Positions 1 through 6,362 of a DNA stretch of 8,876 bases are shown piece after piece; position 1 is the stretch's first letter, and the number at the start of each line of letters is the position of its first letter. Location of the stretch: the NCBI GenBank assembly GCA_016302185.1, contig JAEDOC010000087.1:1-8876 (forward strand), written 5' to 3'. The position numbers and the translations under genes were made by a program. The notes under the pieces were generated by a model. The model was not told where the DNA came from. It saw only the letters and a program-made list of their open reading frames with translations, and did no database searches. The DNA is from Clostridium sp. (lineage in GTDB: Bacteria > Bacillota > Clostridia > Lachnospirales > Lachnospiraceae).

Positions 1-1
1 C

Positions 2-286
2 GATTGTGATGATAGCGACAAACCGCTTGAAATCATGCCCGACCATGATTCGTTTTCGCCCTCTGCGAGCAGCGACGCCGCCTGCATCGGAATGATCGGC
101 GGAGCAGACGGACCGACTGCGGTTGTGTTTGGAGAAAGTTCGCAAGGTAAGCTAAGTACCGCTTGTTCCGCACTACACTTTGAGCCTATTCAACATGACA
201 TCGAGTGGCGTATTACATTTCACGAAAAAAGATATGTTGATTTTACCCTTACACTAGATACAACCGAAAGAAACGAAAAAGAATAA
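2..286 (+). CDS. 3' end of a protein with a GGADGPT motif; function unknown
   Basis: The frame is open from the window edge to a TAA at 284-286, so this is the last 94 codons of a gene that begins upstream. An ATG at 35 lacks a convincing Shine-Dalgarno site and is probably internal. The visible part starts acidic (DCDDSDKPLE). It then carries IGMIGGADGPTAVVFG at about 86-133, and ends in a polar, beta-strand-like tail with alternating residues (IEWRITF, YVDFTLTL) and a charged terminus (ERNEKE). The GGADGPT core is known from beta subunits of sodium-translocating decarboxylases (OadB/GcdB family), where the Asp lies in a conserved membrane-embedded segment. Here the flanking residues are not hydrophobic enough for a multi-pass subunit, and no transmembrane helix is visible. 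I therefore do not call it a decarboxylase subunit. It ends at a terminator and is separate from the arginine operon. That it is a real coding end is fairly sure; its function is unknown. Confidence 0.6.
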   Translation, partial: DCDDSDKPLEIMPDHDSFSPSASSDAACIGMIGGADGPTAVVFGESSQGKLSTACSALHFEPIQHDIEWRITFHEKRYVDFTLTLDTTERNEKE

Positions 287-289
287 ATG

Positions 290-319
290 GAGAGTCTCTG
301 GGAAAGGGACTCTCTTTTT
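290..319 (+). terminator. Intrinsic terminator after the GGADGPT-motif gene
   Basis: GAGAGTC (290-296) pairs perfectly with GACTCTC (308-314). The stem can extend inward by about three pairs (297-299 with 305-307, one of them G-U), leaving a five-base loop. Five T residues follow at 315-319. It starts 4 nt after the stop of the preceding gene, so it should end that transcript and insulate the arginine promoter downstream. Confidence 0.85.
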
Positions 320-399
320 GCATAAAATGCATAGAATATGCACAAAAATACACATTTTATACAAAAAAAGTAATAAAAATGCAAAAAAAGGTATTGCAT
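319..399. promoter_or_regulatory. Operator region with repeated TGCAT/ATGCA half-sites
   Basis: This very AT-rich stretch contains five copies of the TGCAT/ATGCA pentamer: 319-323, 327-331 (also read as TGCAT at 328-332), 338-342, 379-383 and 395-399. Two form inverted repeats: TGCAT-5-ATGCA at 328-342, and AATGCAA-9-TTGCATT at 378-400, the latter overlapping the -35 element. ArgR/AhrC binds pairs of palindromic boxes made of TGAAT/ATTCA-like half-sites, and the B. subtilis right half is often ATGCAA. Multiple half-sites upstream of an arg operon therefore suggest repressor binding. Spacing is irregular compared with the usual paired boxes, so which copies matter is inference. Confidence 0.4.
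368..385 (+). promoter_or_regulatory. Candidate ARG box (ArgR/AhrC operator)
   Basis: This 18-base site matches the B. subtilis ARG-box consensus as I recall it (CATGAATAAAAATKCAAK) at 14 of 18 positions. The match covers the central AATAAAAATGCAA run, while the left half-site (GTAAT in place of TGAAT) is degraded. It lies just upstream of the -35 hexamer of the argG promoter, a sensible place for arginine-dependent repression. AT-rich DNA produces such matches by chance, so the call is moderate. No argR gene is in the window. Confidence 0.45.
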
Positions 400-422
400 T
401 CTCCGGATCATAGAGTTATAAT
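394..422 (+). promoter_or_regulatory. Probable sigma-A promoter of the arg operon
   Basis: A perfect -10 hexamer TATAAT (417-422) stands 17 bases from TTGCAT (394-399), which matches the TTG core of the -35 consensus. Transcription would start near 429, giving a leader of about 80 nt before argG. It is the best promoter in the gap between the upstream terminator and argG. No comparably good promoter was seen between the later genes, so it probably drives the whole operon. Confidence 0.65.
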
Positions 423-428
423 AAGTCC

Positions 429-508
429 AATTTCACAGCATCTGGTATGATCTGGATGACTGTTGAGCCATATTTTGAGAAAAGAAAATAAAGTGGAGGA
501 GAAAAATC
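429..508 (+). other. 5' leader of the arg operon with weak hairpin and short uORF
   Basis: The predicted untranslated leader contains an imperfect hairpin: ACAGCATC (435-442) pairs with GATG-A-CTGT (455-463) with one bulged A. It also holds a 14-codon ORF (447-491) that ends four bases before the argG Shine-Dalgarno site. The hairpin lacks a following T tract, so it is not an intrinsic terminator. The leader is far too short for a T-box riboswitch and shows no riboswitch class I recognise. The argG ribosome site GGAGGA is at 495-500. Confidence 0.35.
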
Positions 509-1759
509 ATGGCAAAGAAATATAATAAAATCGTACTGGCATATTCCGGAGGTCTGGATACTTCCGTATTGATTCCGTGGTTAAAGGAGAATTATGGATG
601 TGAGGTTATCGCTGTTTCCGGTGATGTAGGTCAGGGAACCGAGCTGGACGGCCTGGAGGAGAAGGCGAAGAAGACAGGCGCTTCCAAGTTATATATTCTG
701 GATTTAAAGGATGCTTTTGTTGACGATTACGTAATCCCGACCATGAAGGCAGGCGCAGCGTATGAGGGATATTTACTGGGAACCTCTTTTGCGCGGCCGA
801 TTATCGCTAAGGGCATTGTGGATATCGCATTAAAAGAGGGTGCAGATGCCATCTGCCACGGCTGTACCGGAAAAGGAAATGATCAGGTACGTTTCGAGCT
901 GGCCATCAAGGCCTTCGCACCGCAGATGGATGTCATCGCACCGTGGCGGTTCTGGGAGCTGAATTCCCGTGAGAAGGAGATTGAGTATGCAGAAGCACAC
1001 AACATTCCGTTAAAGATTACCAAGGAGACCAATTACTCCAAGGATAAGAACTTATGGCATCTGTCTCATGAGGGTCTGGATCTGGAGGATCCGGCCAATG
1101 AGGCACCGATCAACAAACCGGGCTTCTTAGAGCTGGGTGTATCCCCGGAGATGGCACCGGACAAGCCTTCCTTTGTAACGCTGCATTTTGAGAAGGGAAC
1201 TCCCACCGAGTTAAATGGAGAGAAGATGACCTGCCGTCAGATTATCGAGGCTCTGAATAAGGTTGGCGGTGAGAATGGTGTCGGCCTTCTGGATGTGGTG
1301 GAGAACCGTCTGGTTGGTATGAAGAGCCGCGGTGTTTATGAGACTCCCGGTGGAACCATTCTTTACAAGGCACACGAGAAGCTGGAGGAGATCACTCTGG
1401 ATAAGGAGACCCAGCATTATAAGACCCAGCTGGCGCTGAAGTTTGCCGAGCTGGTATATAACGGACAGTGGTACACCCCACTGCGCAAGGCTATGAGCGC
1501 TTTCGTGGATTCCACACAGGAGACTGTGACCGGTGATGTGAAGTTAAAGCTCTACAAGGGCAATATCATTCCGTGTTCTGTCACCTCTCCGTACAGCTTA
1601 TACTCCAGCGGCATGGCTACCTTTGATGAGGATGACTGCTACAATCAGGCAGATTCCGCAGGCTTTATCAACCTGTTCGGACTTCCGTTAAAGGTTCGTG
1701 CGTTAAATGATCAGGCGCTGGCGGCGAAGACCGGTGAGCACTTCCCCAGCGTGGAATAA
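509..1759 (+). CDS. argG: Argininosuccinate synthase
   Basis: ArgG condenses citrulline and aspartate, using ATP, into argininosuccinate in the cytosol; it is the penultimate step to arginine. The 416-residue length is normal for the family. The N-terminal ATP pyrophosphatase P-loop SGGLDTS is at residues 13-19. The second family signature, HGCTGKGNDQVRFE, is at 117-130. The synthetase domain follows, with conserved stretches such as GVGLLDVVENRLVGMKSRGVYETPGG around residues 257-282. The ATG at 509 has an excellent Shine-Dalgarno site (GGAGGA, 495-500) eight bases upstream. It is the first gene of the operon, directly behind the promoter, and is followed by its functional partner argH after a 92-nt gap containing a hairpin. 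No broken frame or missing key residue was seen. Confidence 0.98.
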   Translation: MAKKYNKIVLAYSGGLDTSVLIPWLKENYGCEVIAVSGDVGQGTELDGLEEKAKKTGASKLYILDLKDAFVDDYVIPTMKAGAAYEGYLLGTSFARPIIAKGIVDIALKEGADAICHGCTGKGNDQVRFELAIKAFAPQMDVIAPWRFWELNSREKEIEYAEAHNIPLKITKETNYSKDKNLWHLSHEGLDLEDPANEAPINKPGFLELGVSPEMAPDKPSFVTLHFEKGTPTELNGEKMTCRQIIEALNKVGGENGVGLLDVVENRLVGMKSRGVYETPGGTILYKAHEKLEEITLDKETQHYKTQLALKFAELVYNGQWYTPLRKAMSAFVDSTQETVTGDVKLKLYKGNIIPCSVTSPYSLYSSGMATFDEDDCYNQADSAGFINLFGLPLKVRALNDQALAAKTGEHFPSVE

Positions 1760-1788
1760 AAATATAGTTTTAGAAAGAATAAAGATGA

Positions 1789-1825
1789 GGCCATTGAAAT
1801 TTTCGAAAAGGAAGTTTCAATGGCC
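1789..1825. repeat. Long intercistronic hairpin between argG and argH
   Basis: GGCCATTGAAA (1789-1799) is perfectly complementary to TTTCAATGGCC (1815-1825). The helix can continue inward through 1800-1804 with 1810-1814, two of these pairs being G-U, to a five-base loop. The stem is thus about 16 pairs. There is no T tract after it on either strand, so it is a poor intrinsic terminator. In an mRNA it would form a stable structure about 10 nt before the argH Shine-Dalgarno site, suited to RNA processing, 3'-end protection of argG mRNA or tuning of argH expression. Confidence 0.8.
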
Positions 1826-1851
1826 GATAAAGTAAAAGGAGAAATATAGTT

Positions 1852-3249
1852 ATGGCAAAGTTATGGGCAGGACGTTTCGGCAAGGAGACGGATCTGGAGG
1901 TAAATGATTTTAACTCATCGATTTCCTTTGACTGCCGTCTGTATAAAGAGGATATTACCGGATCCATGGCCCATGCGGCGATGCTGGGAAAGCAGGGCAT
2001 CATCGCAAAGGAAGAATCGGATAAGATTATTGAAGGCCTGAAGGGAATTTTAGCGGATATTGAGGCAGGAAAGATTCAGTTTTCCCAGGATTATGAAGAT
2101 ATTCATATGAATGTGGAGCAGATCCTAACGGAGCGGATCGGAGATGCGGGAAAACGCTTACATACCGCCCGATCCAGAAATGATCAGGTGGCTCTGGACA
2201 TGCGTCTCTATGTGAAGAAGGAGATTGTGGAGATTCAGAAGCTGGTCCTGGCGTTTATGGATGCGCTCTGTGAGAGCGCAAAGGAAAATCTGGAGACCGT
2301 GATGCCGGGTTATACCCATCTGCAGAGAGCGCAGCCGGTGACCTTCGGTCATTACATGATGGCGTACGCCAACATGATGAAGCGGGATGTGAAACGTCTG
2401 CAGAACTGTCTGGAAGGCATGGATGACATGCCGCTGGGATCGGGAGCACTGGCGTCCACTACTTATCCCATTGACCGCCATTTTGTGAGAGAGCAGCTGG
2501 GATTTGCCAGAATTACCGATAACTCTCTGGATGGAGTTTCGGATCGCGATTACTGCGTGGAGCTCTGCTCGGCACTTTCTATCCTGATGATGCATCTGTC
2601 CCGTTTTTCTGAGGAGATCATCGCCTGGTGCTCCTGGGAATTCAAGTTTGTGGAGCTGGATGACGCATTTTCCACCGGTTCCTCCATCATGCCCCAGAAG
2701 AAGAACCCGGATGTCTGCGAGCTGGTACGGGGTAAAACCGGCCGTGTGTACGGTTCTCTGTTTACCCTGCTTACCATGCTGAAGGGAATTCCGCTGGCAT
2801 ACAATAAGGATATGCAGGAGGATAAGGAAGCAGTCTTTGATGCCATCGATACAGTAAAGCAGTGTCTGCGGGTTCTGACTCCCATGTTTTCCACCATGGA
2901 GCTTCGGAAGGATAACATGAAGAAAGCGGCTCTGCGCGGCTTCATCAATGCCACCGACTGTGCGGATTATCTGACCAAGAAGGGAATGCCGTTCCGGGAT
3001 GCCTATAAGACCGTGGGACAGCTGGTAGCGCACTGTGTGAAGGAGGATAAATCCTTATCGGAGCTGAGCCTGGAAGAATTTAAGCTTTATTCTGACGTAT
3101 TTGAAAAGGATGTCTACGAGGCCATCGATTTAAAAACCTGTGTCAGAGGCAGAAAGGCACTGGGCGGACCTGCTCCCGAGGAGGTAAGCCGTCAGATTTC
3201 AGTCATAGAAGCATTTGTAAAGGAATTCCGTGCAGAGCAATTGTCATAA
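1852..3249 (+). CDS. argH: Argininosuccinate lyase
   Basis: ArgH splits argininosuccinate into arginine and fumarate, the last step of the pathway, as a homotetramer of the fumarase/aspartase superfamily. The 465-residue length is typical. Three superfamily conserved regions are visible: TARSRNDQV at residues 105-113, PGYTHLQRAQPV at 152-163 (with the catalytic-region His156), and the signature GSSIMPQKKNPD at 276-287. The mobile catalytic-serine loop falls at Ser277/278. The N-terminal KLWAGRF segment is also characteristic of lyases of this type. Translation starts at the ATG at 1852 behind AAAGGAG (1835-1841), ten bases away. It is most likely co-transcribed with argG, since no terminator with a T tract lies between them. 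A 291-residue frame on the opposite strand is only a shadow of this gene. Confidence 0.98.
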   Translation: MAKLWAGRFGKETDLEVNDFNSSISFDCRLYKEDITGSMAHAAMLGKQGIIAKEESDKIIEGLKGILADIEAGKIQFSQDYEDIHMNVEQILTERIGDAGKRLHTARSRNDQVALDMRLYVKKEIVEIQKLVLAFMDALCESAKENLETVMPGYTHLQRAQPVTFGHYMMAYANMMKRDVKRLQNCLEGMDDMPLGSGALASTTYPIDRHFVREQLGFARITDNSLDGVSDRDYCVELCSALSILMMHLSRFSEEIIAWCSWEFKFVELDDAFSTGSSIMPQKKNPDVCELVRGKTGRVYGSLFTLLTMLKGIPLAYNKDMQEDKEAVFDAIDTVKQCLRVLTPMFSTMELRKDNMKKAALRGFINATDCADYLTKKGMPFRDAYKTVGQLVAHCVKEDKSLSELSLEEFKLYSDVFEKDVYEAIDLKTCVRGRKALGGPAPEEVSRQISVIEAFVKEFRAEQLS

Positions 3250-3303
3250 GCTTTTGTACTCATTCTGACGGATGAAATATTGAATAAAAAAGGGGAACGA
3301 GAA

Positions 3304-4242
3304 ATGGCGAAACCAAAGATATATATTGACGGAAAAGAAGGAACCACCGGCCTGCAGATCTATGATCGTCTGGCGGGAAGGGAGGACATAGAGCTCCTTT
3401 TGATTGACGAGGACAAGAGAAAGGATCCGGAGGAGAGAAAGAAGCTGATTAGTCAGGCAGATGTGGTATTTCTTTGTCTGCCGGATGCGGCAGCGGTAGA
3501 AGCGGTGGCGCTGGCAGAGGGAACCGGGGCAAGGATCATTGATGCTTCCACGGCTCACCGGACCGCAGAGGGCTGGGCTTACGGTATTCCGGAGCTTTCG
3601 AAGGAACACCGGGCAGCGATTCAGAAGGCGGATCGGGTGGCCAATCCCGGCTGTCATGCCACCGGATTTATCACCTCCGTGTATCCGCTGGTGGCTCAGG
3701 GTGTGATTCCGGCGGATTATCCGCTGACTGTATTTTCCCTGACCGGCTATTCCGGCGGCGGCAAGAAAATGATTGCCGAGTATGAATCCCCGGAGAAGCC
3801 GGAGAGCTATTTTGCTCCGCGGGTGTACGGTCTGACACTGAAGCATAAGCACCTTCCGGAGATGCAGAAGGTATGCGGCCTTACTTATCCGCCGGTGTTC
3901 TGTCCGGTGGTGGATGATTATTATAAAGGTATGGCGGTTACCGTCATGCTTCAGAACCGGCTGTTGAACGGACAGCCCACCGCGGAAGAGATTCATGCAA
4001 AGCTGGCATCCTGGTACGAGGGACAGAAGCTGGTAAAGGTACATCCCTTTGGATGGAACGGCATGATCTCCGCATCAGAGCTGGCAGGCAAGGATTCTCT
4101 GGAGCTGATTGTCAACGGACATGGGGATCAGACGATTGTGACAGCACTCTTTGATAATCTGGGGAAGGGCGCTTCCGGCGCCGCGGTTCAGAATATGAAT
4201 CTGATGCTGGGCTTTGAAGAAACCACAGGATTAAATCTCTGA
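3304..4242 (+). CDS. argC: N-acetyl-gamma-glutamyl-phosphate reductase, type 2 (short form)
   Basis: ArgC reduces N-acetylglutamyl-5-phosphate with NADPH to N-acetylglutamate semialdehyde. I place the start at the ATG at 3304, behind AGGGGAA (3291-3297); this gives 312 residues beginning MAKPKIYIDG. An in-frame TTG at 3280 would add eight residues but has no ribosome site. The nucleotide-binding start IDGKEGTTGLQI (residues 8-19) differs from the GxxGYxG form of common ArgC. Together with the roughly 310-residue length, against about 345 for type 1, this marks the type 2 family. The active-site cysteine is Cys117 in NPGCHATGF (114-122), and the conserved TGYSGGGKKM follows at 147-156. The gene sits 54 nt after argH and 31 nt before argJ, inside the operon. 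Reaction assignment is secure; the type 2 assignment comes from length and motif. Confidence 0.95.
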   Translation: MAKPKIYIDGKEGTTGLQIYDRLAGREDIELLLIDEDKRKDPEERKKLISQADVVFLCLPDAAAVEAVALAEGTGARIIDASTAHRTAEGWAYGIPELSKEHRAAIQKADRVANPGCHATGFITSVYPLVAQGVIPADYPLTVFSLTGYSGGGKKMIAEYESPEKPESYFAPRVYGLTLKHKHLPEMQKVCGLTYPPVFCPVVDDYYKGMAVTVMLQNRLLNGQPTAEEIHAKLASWYEGQKLVKVHPFGWNGMISASELAGKDSLELIVNGHGDQTIVTALFDNLGKGASGAAVQNMNLMLGFEETTGLNL

Positions 4243-4273
4243 TTTGCAGAGTCCGGAAGGAGGAGTATATAAA

Positions 4274-5482
4274 GTGAAGTTTATCGAAGGCGGCGTCTGT
4301 GCCGCAAAAGGATTTAAGGCAGGTGCGATGCGCTGCGGAATCAAGCCCAGCCAGACCAAGAAGGATCTTGCCATGATTGTTTCCGACTGTGAATGCAGCG
4401 CGGCGGCGGTATTCACTACCAACCGGGTAAAGGCAGCTCCTGTATTATTAACAAAGAAGCATCTGGCCAATGGAAAAGCCAGAGCCGTAATTGTCAATTC
4501 CGGCAATGCTAATGCCTGTGCTCCCTTTGGCATCGAGAATGCTCTTCGTCAGGCGAAGGCAGCGGCCAGAGTGCTGGGGATTGATGAAACCGATGTGATC
4601 GTGGCATCCACCGGTGTGATCGGCCAGAGCCTTCCGGTGGAAGTGATCGAGGAGCATGTGGGTGAGATGGAGCTGAAATATGATAACTCCTTAGCCGCTG
4701 CGGAGGCAATTATGACCACCGATACCAAGGTAAAAACCATTGCGGCAGAGTTTGAGGCGGGCGGAGTGACCTGTCATATCGGAGGCATTTGTAAAGGTTC
4801 CGGTATGATTCATCCAAACATGGGAACCATGCTCTGCTTTATCACCACGGACTGTGCCATCTCCCCTGAGATGATGCAGAAGGCGCTGCTTGCCAATGTG
4901 AAGACTACCTTTAACCGTGTGACCGTGGATGGAGATACCTCTACCAATGATACCTGCTGTGTTCTCGCTAACGGAATGGCAGGAAATCCGGAGATTACCG
5001 CAGAGACCGCAGATTATGAGGCCTTCAGCGAGGCGCTTCATGCGGTATGTAAGGATCTGGCCAGAAAGATTGCCGCAGACGGAGAGGGCGCCAGCCACCT
5101 GATTACCTGTACAGTGTCCGGTGCATCCGATGAGGAGACTGCGGAGACGCTGGCCAAGGCAATCGTTTCTTCTTCTTTGACAAAGGCAGCGATCTTTGGC
5201 GCGGATGCCAACTGGGGACGTGTTCTCTGTGCCATGGGCTACTCCGGTGCCGCCTTTGATACTGAGGGAGTTCTGGTAGAATTTGCTTCCCGGGCCGGAA
5301 GTATTGCTGTCTGTGAAAACGGACGCGGTCTTCCGTTTGATGAGGATCTGGCAAAGAAGATTCTGACAGAGGACGAGATCGAGATCAATGTTACTTTGAA
5401 GGAAGGCACCGGCAAGGTGACCTGCTGGGGCTGTGATTTAACCTATGATTATGTAAAAATTAATGGAGATTATCGGACATGA
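4274..5482 (+). CDS. argJ: Glutamate N-acetyltransferase / ornithine acetyltransferase
   Basis: ArgJ moves the acetyl group from N-acetylornithine to glutamate, yielding ornithine and regenerating N-acetylglutamate. The best start is a GTG at 4274, ten bases after a perfect AAGGAGG (4257-4263), giving 402 residues that begin MKFIEGGV as in the family. An in-frame TTG at 4244 lies upstream of that ribosome site and would add ten unrelated residues. The precursor self-cleaves into alpha and beta chains: KGSGMIHPNMGTML (residues 174-187) predicts cleavage between Gly184 and the nucleophile Thr185. Most relatives have Ala where Gly184 stands. STGVIGQ (112-118) corresponds to the conserved region forming the oxyanion hole, and the C-terminus YVKINGDYRT is typical. 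Whether it can also use acetyl-CoA (bifunctional) cannot be read from sequence. Its stop overlaps the argB start. Confidence 0.96.
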   Translation: MKFIEGGVCAAKGFKAGAMRCGIKPSQTKKDLAMIVSDCECSAAAVFTTNRVKAAPVLLTKKHLANGKARAVIVNSGNANACAPFGIENALRQAKAAARVLGIDETDVIVASTGVIGQSLPVEVIEEHVGEMELKYDNSLAAAEAIMTTDTKVKTIAAEFEAGGVTCHIGGICKGSGMIHPNMGTMLCFITTDCAISPEMMQKALLANVKTTFNRVTVDGDTSTNDTCCVLANGMAGNPEITAETADYEAFSEALHAVCKDLARKIAADGEGASHLITCTVSGASDEETAETLAKAIVSSSLTKAAIFGADANWGRVLCAMGYSGAAFDTEGVLVEFASRAGSIAVCENGRGLPFDEDLAKKILTEDEIEINVTLKEGTGKVTCWGCDLTYDYVKINGDYRT

Positions 5483-6348
5483 TGAATTTAACACCTGACA
5501 CAAGAGCCGGGATTCTGGTAGAAGCGCTGCCGTACATCCAGGAGTACACCGGTAAGATTATTGTTGTAAAATACGGCGGAAATGCAATGATTAACGAGGA
5601 GCTGAAGGCAGCCGTTATTCAGGATATCGTGCTTCTGAATCTGGTTGGTATCAAGGTGGTGCTGGTTCACGGCGGCGGCCCGGAGATCTCCCAGATGCTT
5701 AAGAAGATTGGCAAGGAGTCCAGATTTGTGAAAGGACTCCGCTATACGGATAAAGAGACCATGGACATTGTCCAGATGATATTAAGCGGTAAGGTCAATA
5801 AGGATCTGGTATCCCTGCTTGACCGGGCAGGCGGCCATGGTGTGGGTCTGGCCGGAATGGACGGCGGCTTATTCAAGGCGGTTCGTCTGGTGGATCCGGA
5901 CGGCACGGAGTACGGCTATGTAGGCGATATCAAAGAGGTCAATACCAAGATTGTGCTGGATGTGCTGGCACAGGGTTATATCCCGGTGGTTTCCTCTGTG
6001 GCTGAGGGTATGGATGAGGATACCAGCTACAATATCAATGCCGATACGGCAGCAGAGAAGCTGGCGGTGGCATTGAAGGCCAAAAAGCTGATTCTATTAA
6101 CCGATATCATGGGATTGATGCGGGATCCGAAGGATGATTCCACGCTGATCCCGGAGCTGAAGGTTTCTGATGTACCGGCTCTGGTAAAACAGGGCATCAT
6201 CTCCGGCGGTATGATTCCGAAGGTCGATTGCTGTGTGGAGGCGGTTCGTCAGGGCGTAGAACGAGCCAATATTCAGGATGGCCGCGTACCGCATTCCATC
6301 TTAATTGAGCTTTTGAGCAGTGACGGTGTGGGAACCATGTTCCGTTAA
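5479..6348 (+). CDS. argB: Acetylglutamate kinase, arginine-sensitive type
   Basis: ArgB phosphorylates N-acetylglutamate with ATP and is usually the feedback-controlled step where ArgJ recycles acetyl groups. The protein has 289 residues. Visible motifs are KYGGNAM (residues 31-37, Lys31 in the phosphate site), HGGGPEI (64-70), NINADTAAEKLA (185-196) and GGMIPKVD (243-250, with the second conserved lysine, Lys248). A helix-forming extension, ALPYIQEYTGK, precedes the kinase core; this N-terminal helix links dimers into the arginine-inhibited hexamer and is absent from the E. coli enzyme. Near the end, Glu277 and Gly283 have the spacing of the arginine-site Glu and Gly in the Pseudomonas enzyme. 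Feedback inhibition by arginine is therefore inferred. The ATG overlaps the argJ stop as ATGA, indicating translational coupling; GGAG at 5465-5468 is a modest ribosome site. A second ATG at 5482 is possible. Confidence 0.97.
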   Translation: MMNLTPDTRAGILVEALPYIQEYTGKIIVVKYGGNAMINEELKAAVIQDIVLLNLVGIKVVLVHGGGPEISQMLKKIGKESRFVKGLRYTDKETMDIVQMILSGKVNKDLVSLLDRAGGHGVGLAGMDGGLFKAVRLVDPDGTEYGYVGDIKEVNTKIVLDVLAQGYIPVVSSVAEGMDEDTSYNINADTAAEKLAVALKAKKLILLTDIMGLMRDPKDDSTLIPELKVSDVPALVKQGIISGGMIPKVDCCVEAVRQGVERANIQDGRVPHSILIELLSSDGVGTMFR

Positions 6349-6362
6349 GCAGGAGGAAACAG

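Noticed and set aside
220..411. 63-codon minus-strand frame rich in Phe, Tyr and Cys
   Set aside because: It arises from reading A-rich intergenic DNA and the terminator backwards; no start signal or homologous pattern.
328..414. Short + strand ORF of 28 codons before the arg promoter
   Set aside because: No ribosome site, located between a terminator and the promoter, very AT-rich, and it overlaps the operator elements.
435..463. Leader hairpin as a transcription attenuator or riboswitch
   Set aside because: The stem is imperfect, no T tract follows it, and the leader is too short for a T-box or any riboswitch I recognise.
1789..1825. argG-argH hairpin as an intrinsic terminator
   Set aside because: Neither strand has a T tract after the stem, and argH lacks an evident promoter of its own in the remaining gap.
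2158..3033. 291-codon open frame on the minus strand inside argH
   Set aside because: It mirrors a highly conserved argH, has no recognisable domain, and its composition (rich in His, Leu, Gln and Arg) is typical of an antisense shadow.
3244..4044. 266-codon open frame on the minus strand over argC
   Set aside because: It overlaps nearly the whole argC coding region, lacks a plausible ribosome site and shows no family motifs; it is a shadow frame.
4691..5354. Several 65-135 codon minus-strand frames inside argJ
   Set aside because: All are explained by antisense reading of argJ; none has coding features of its own.
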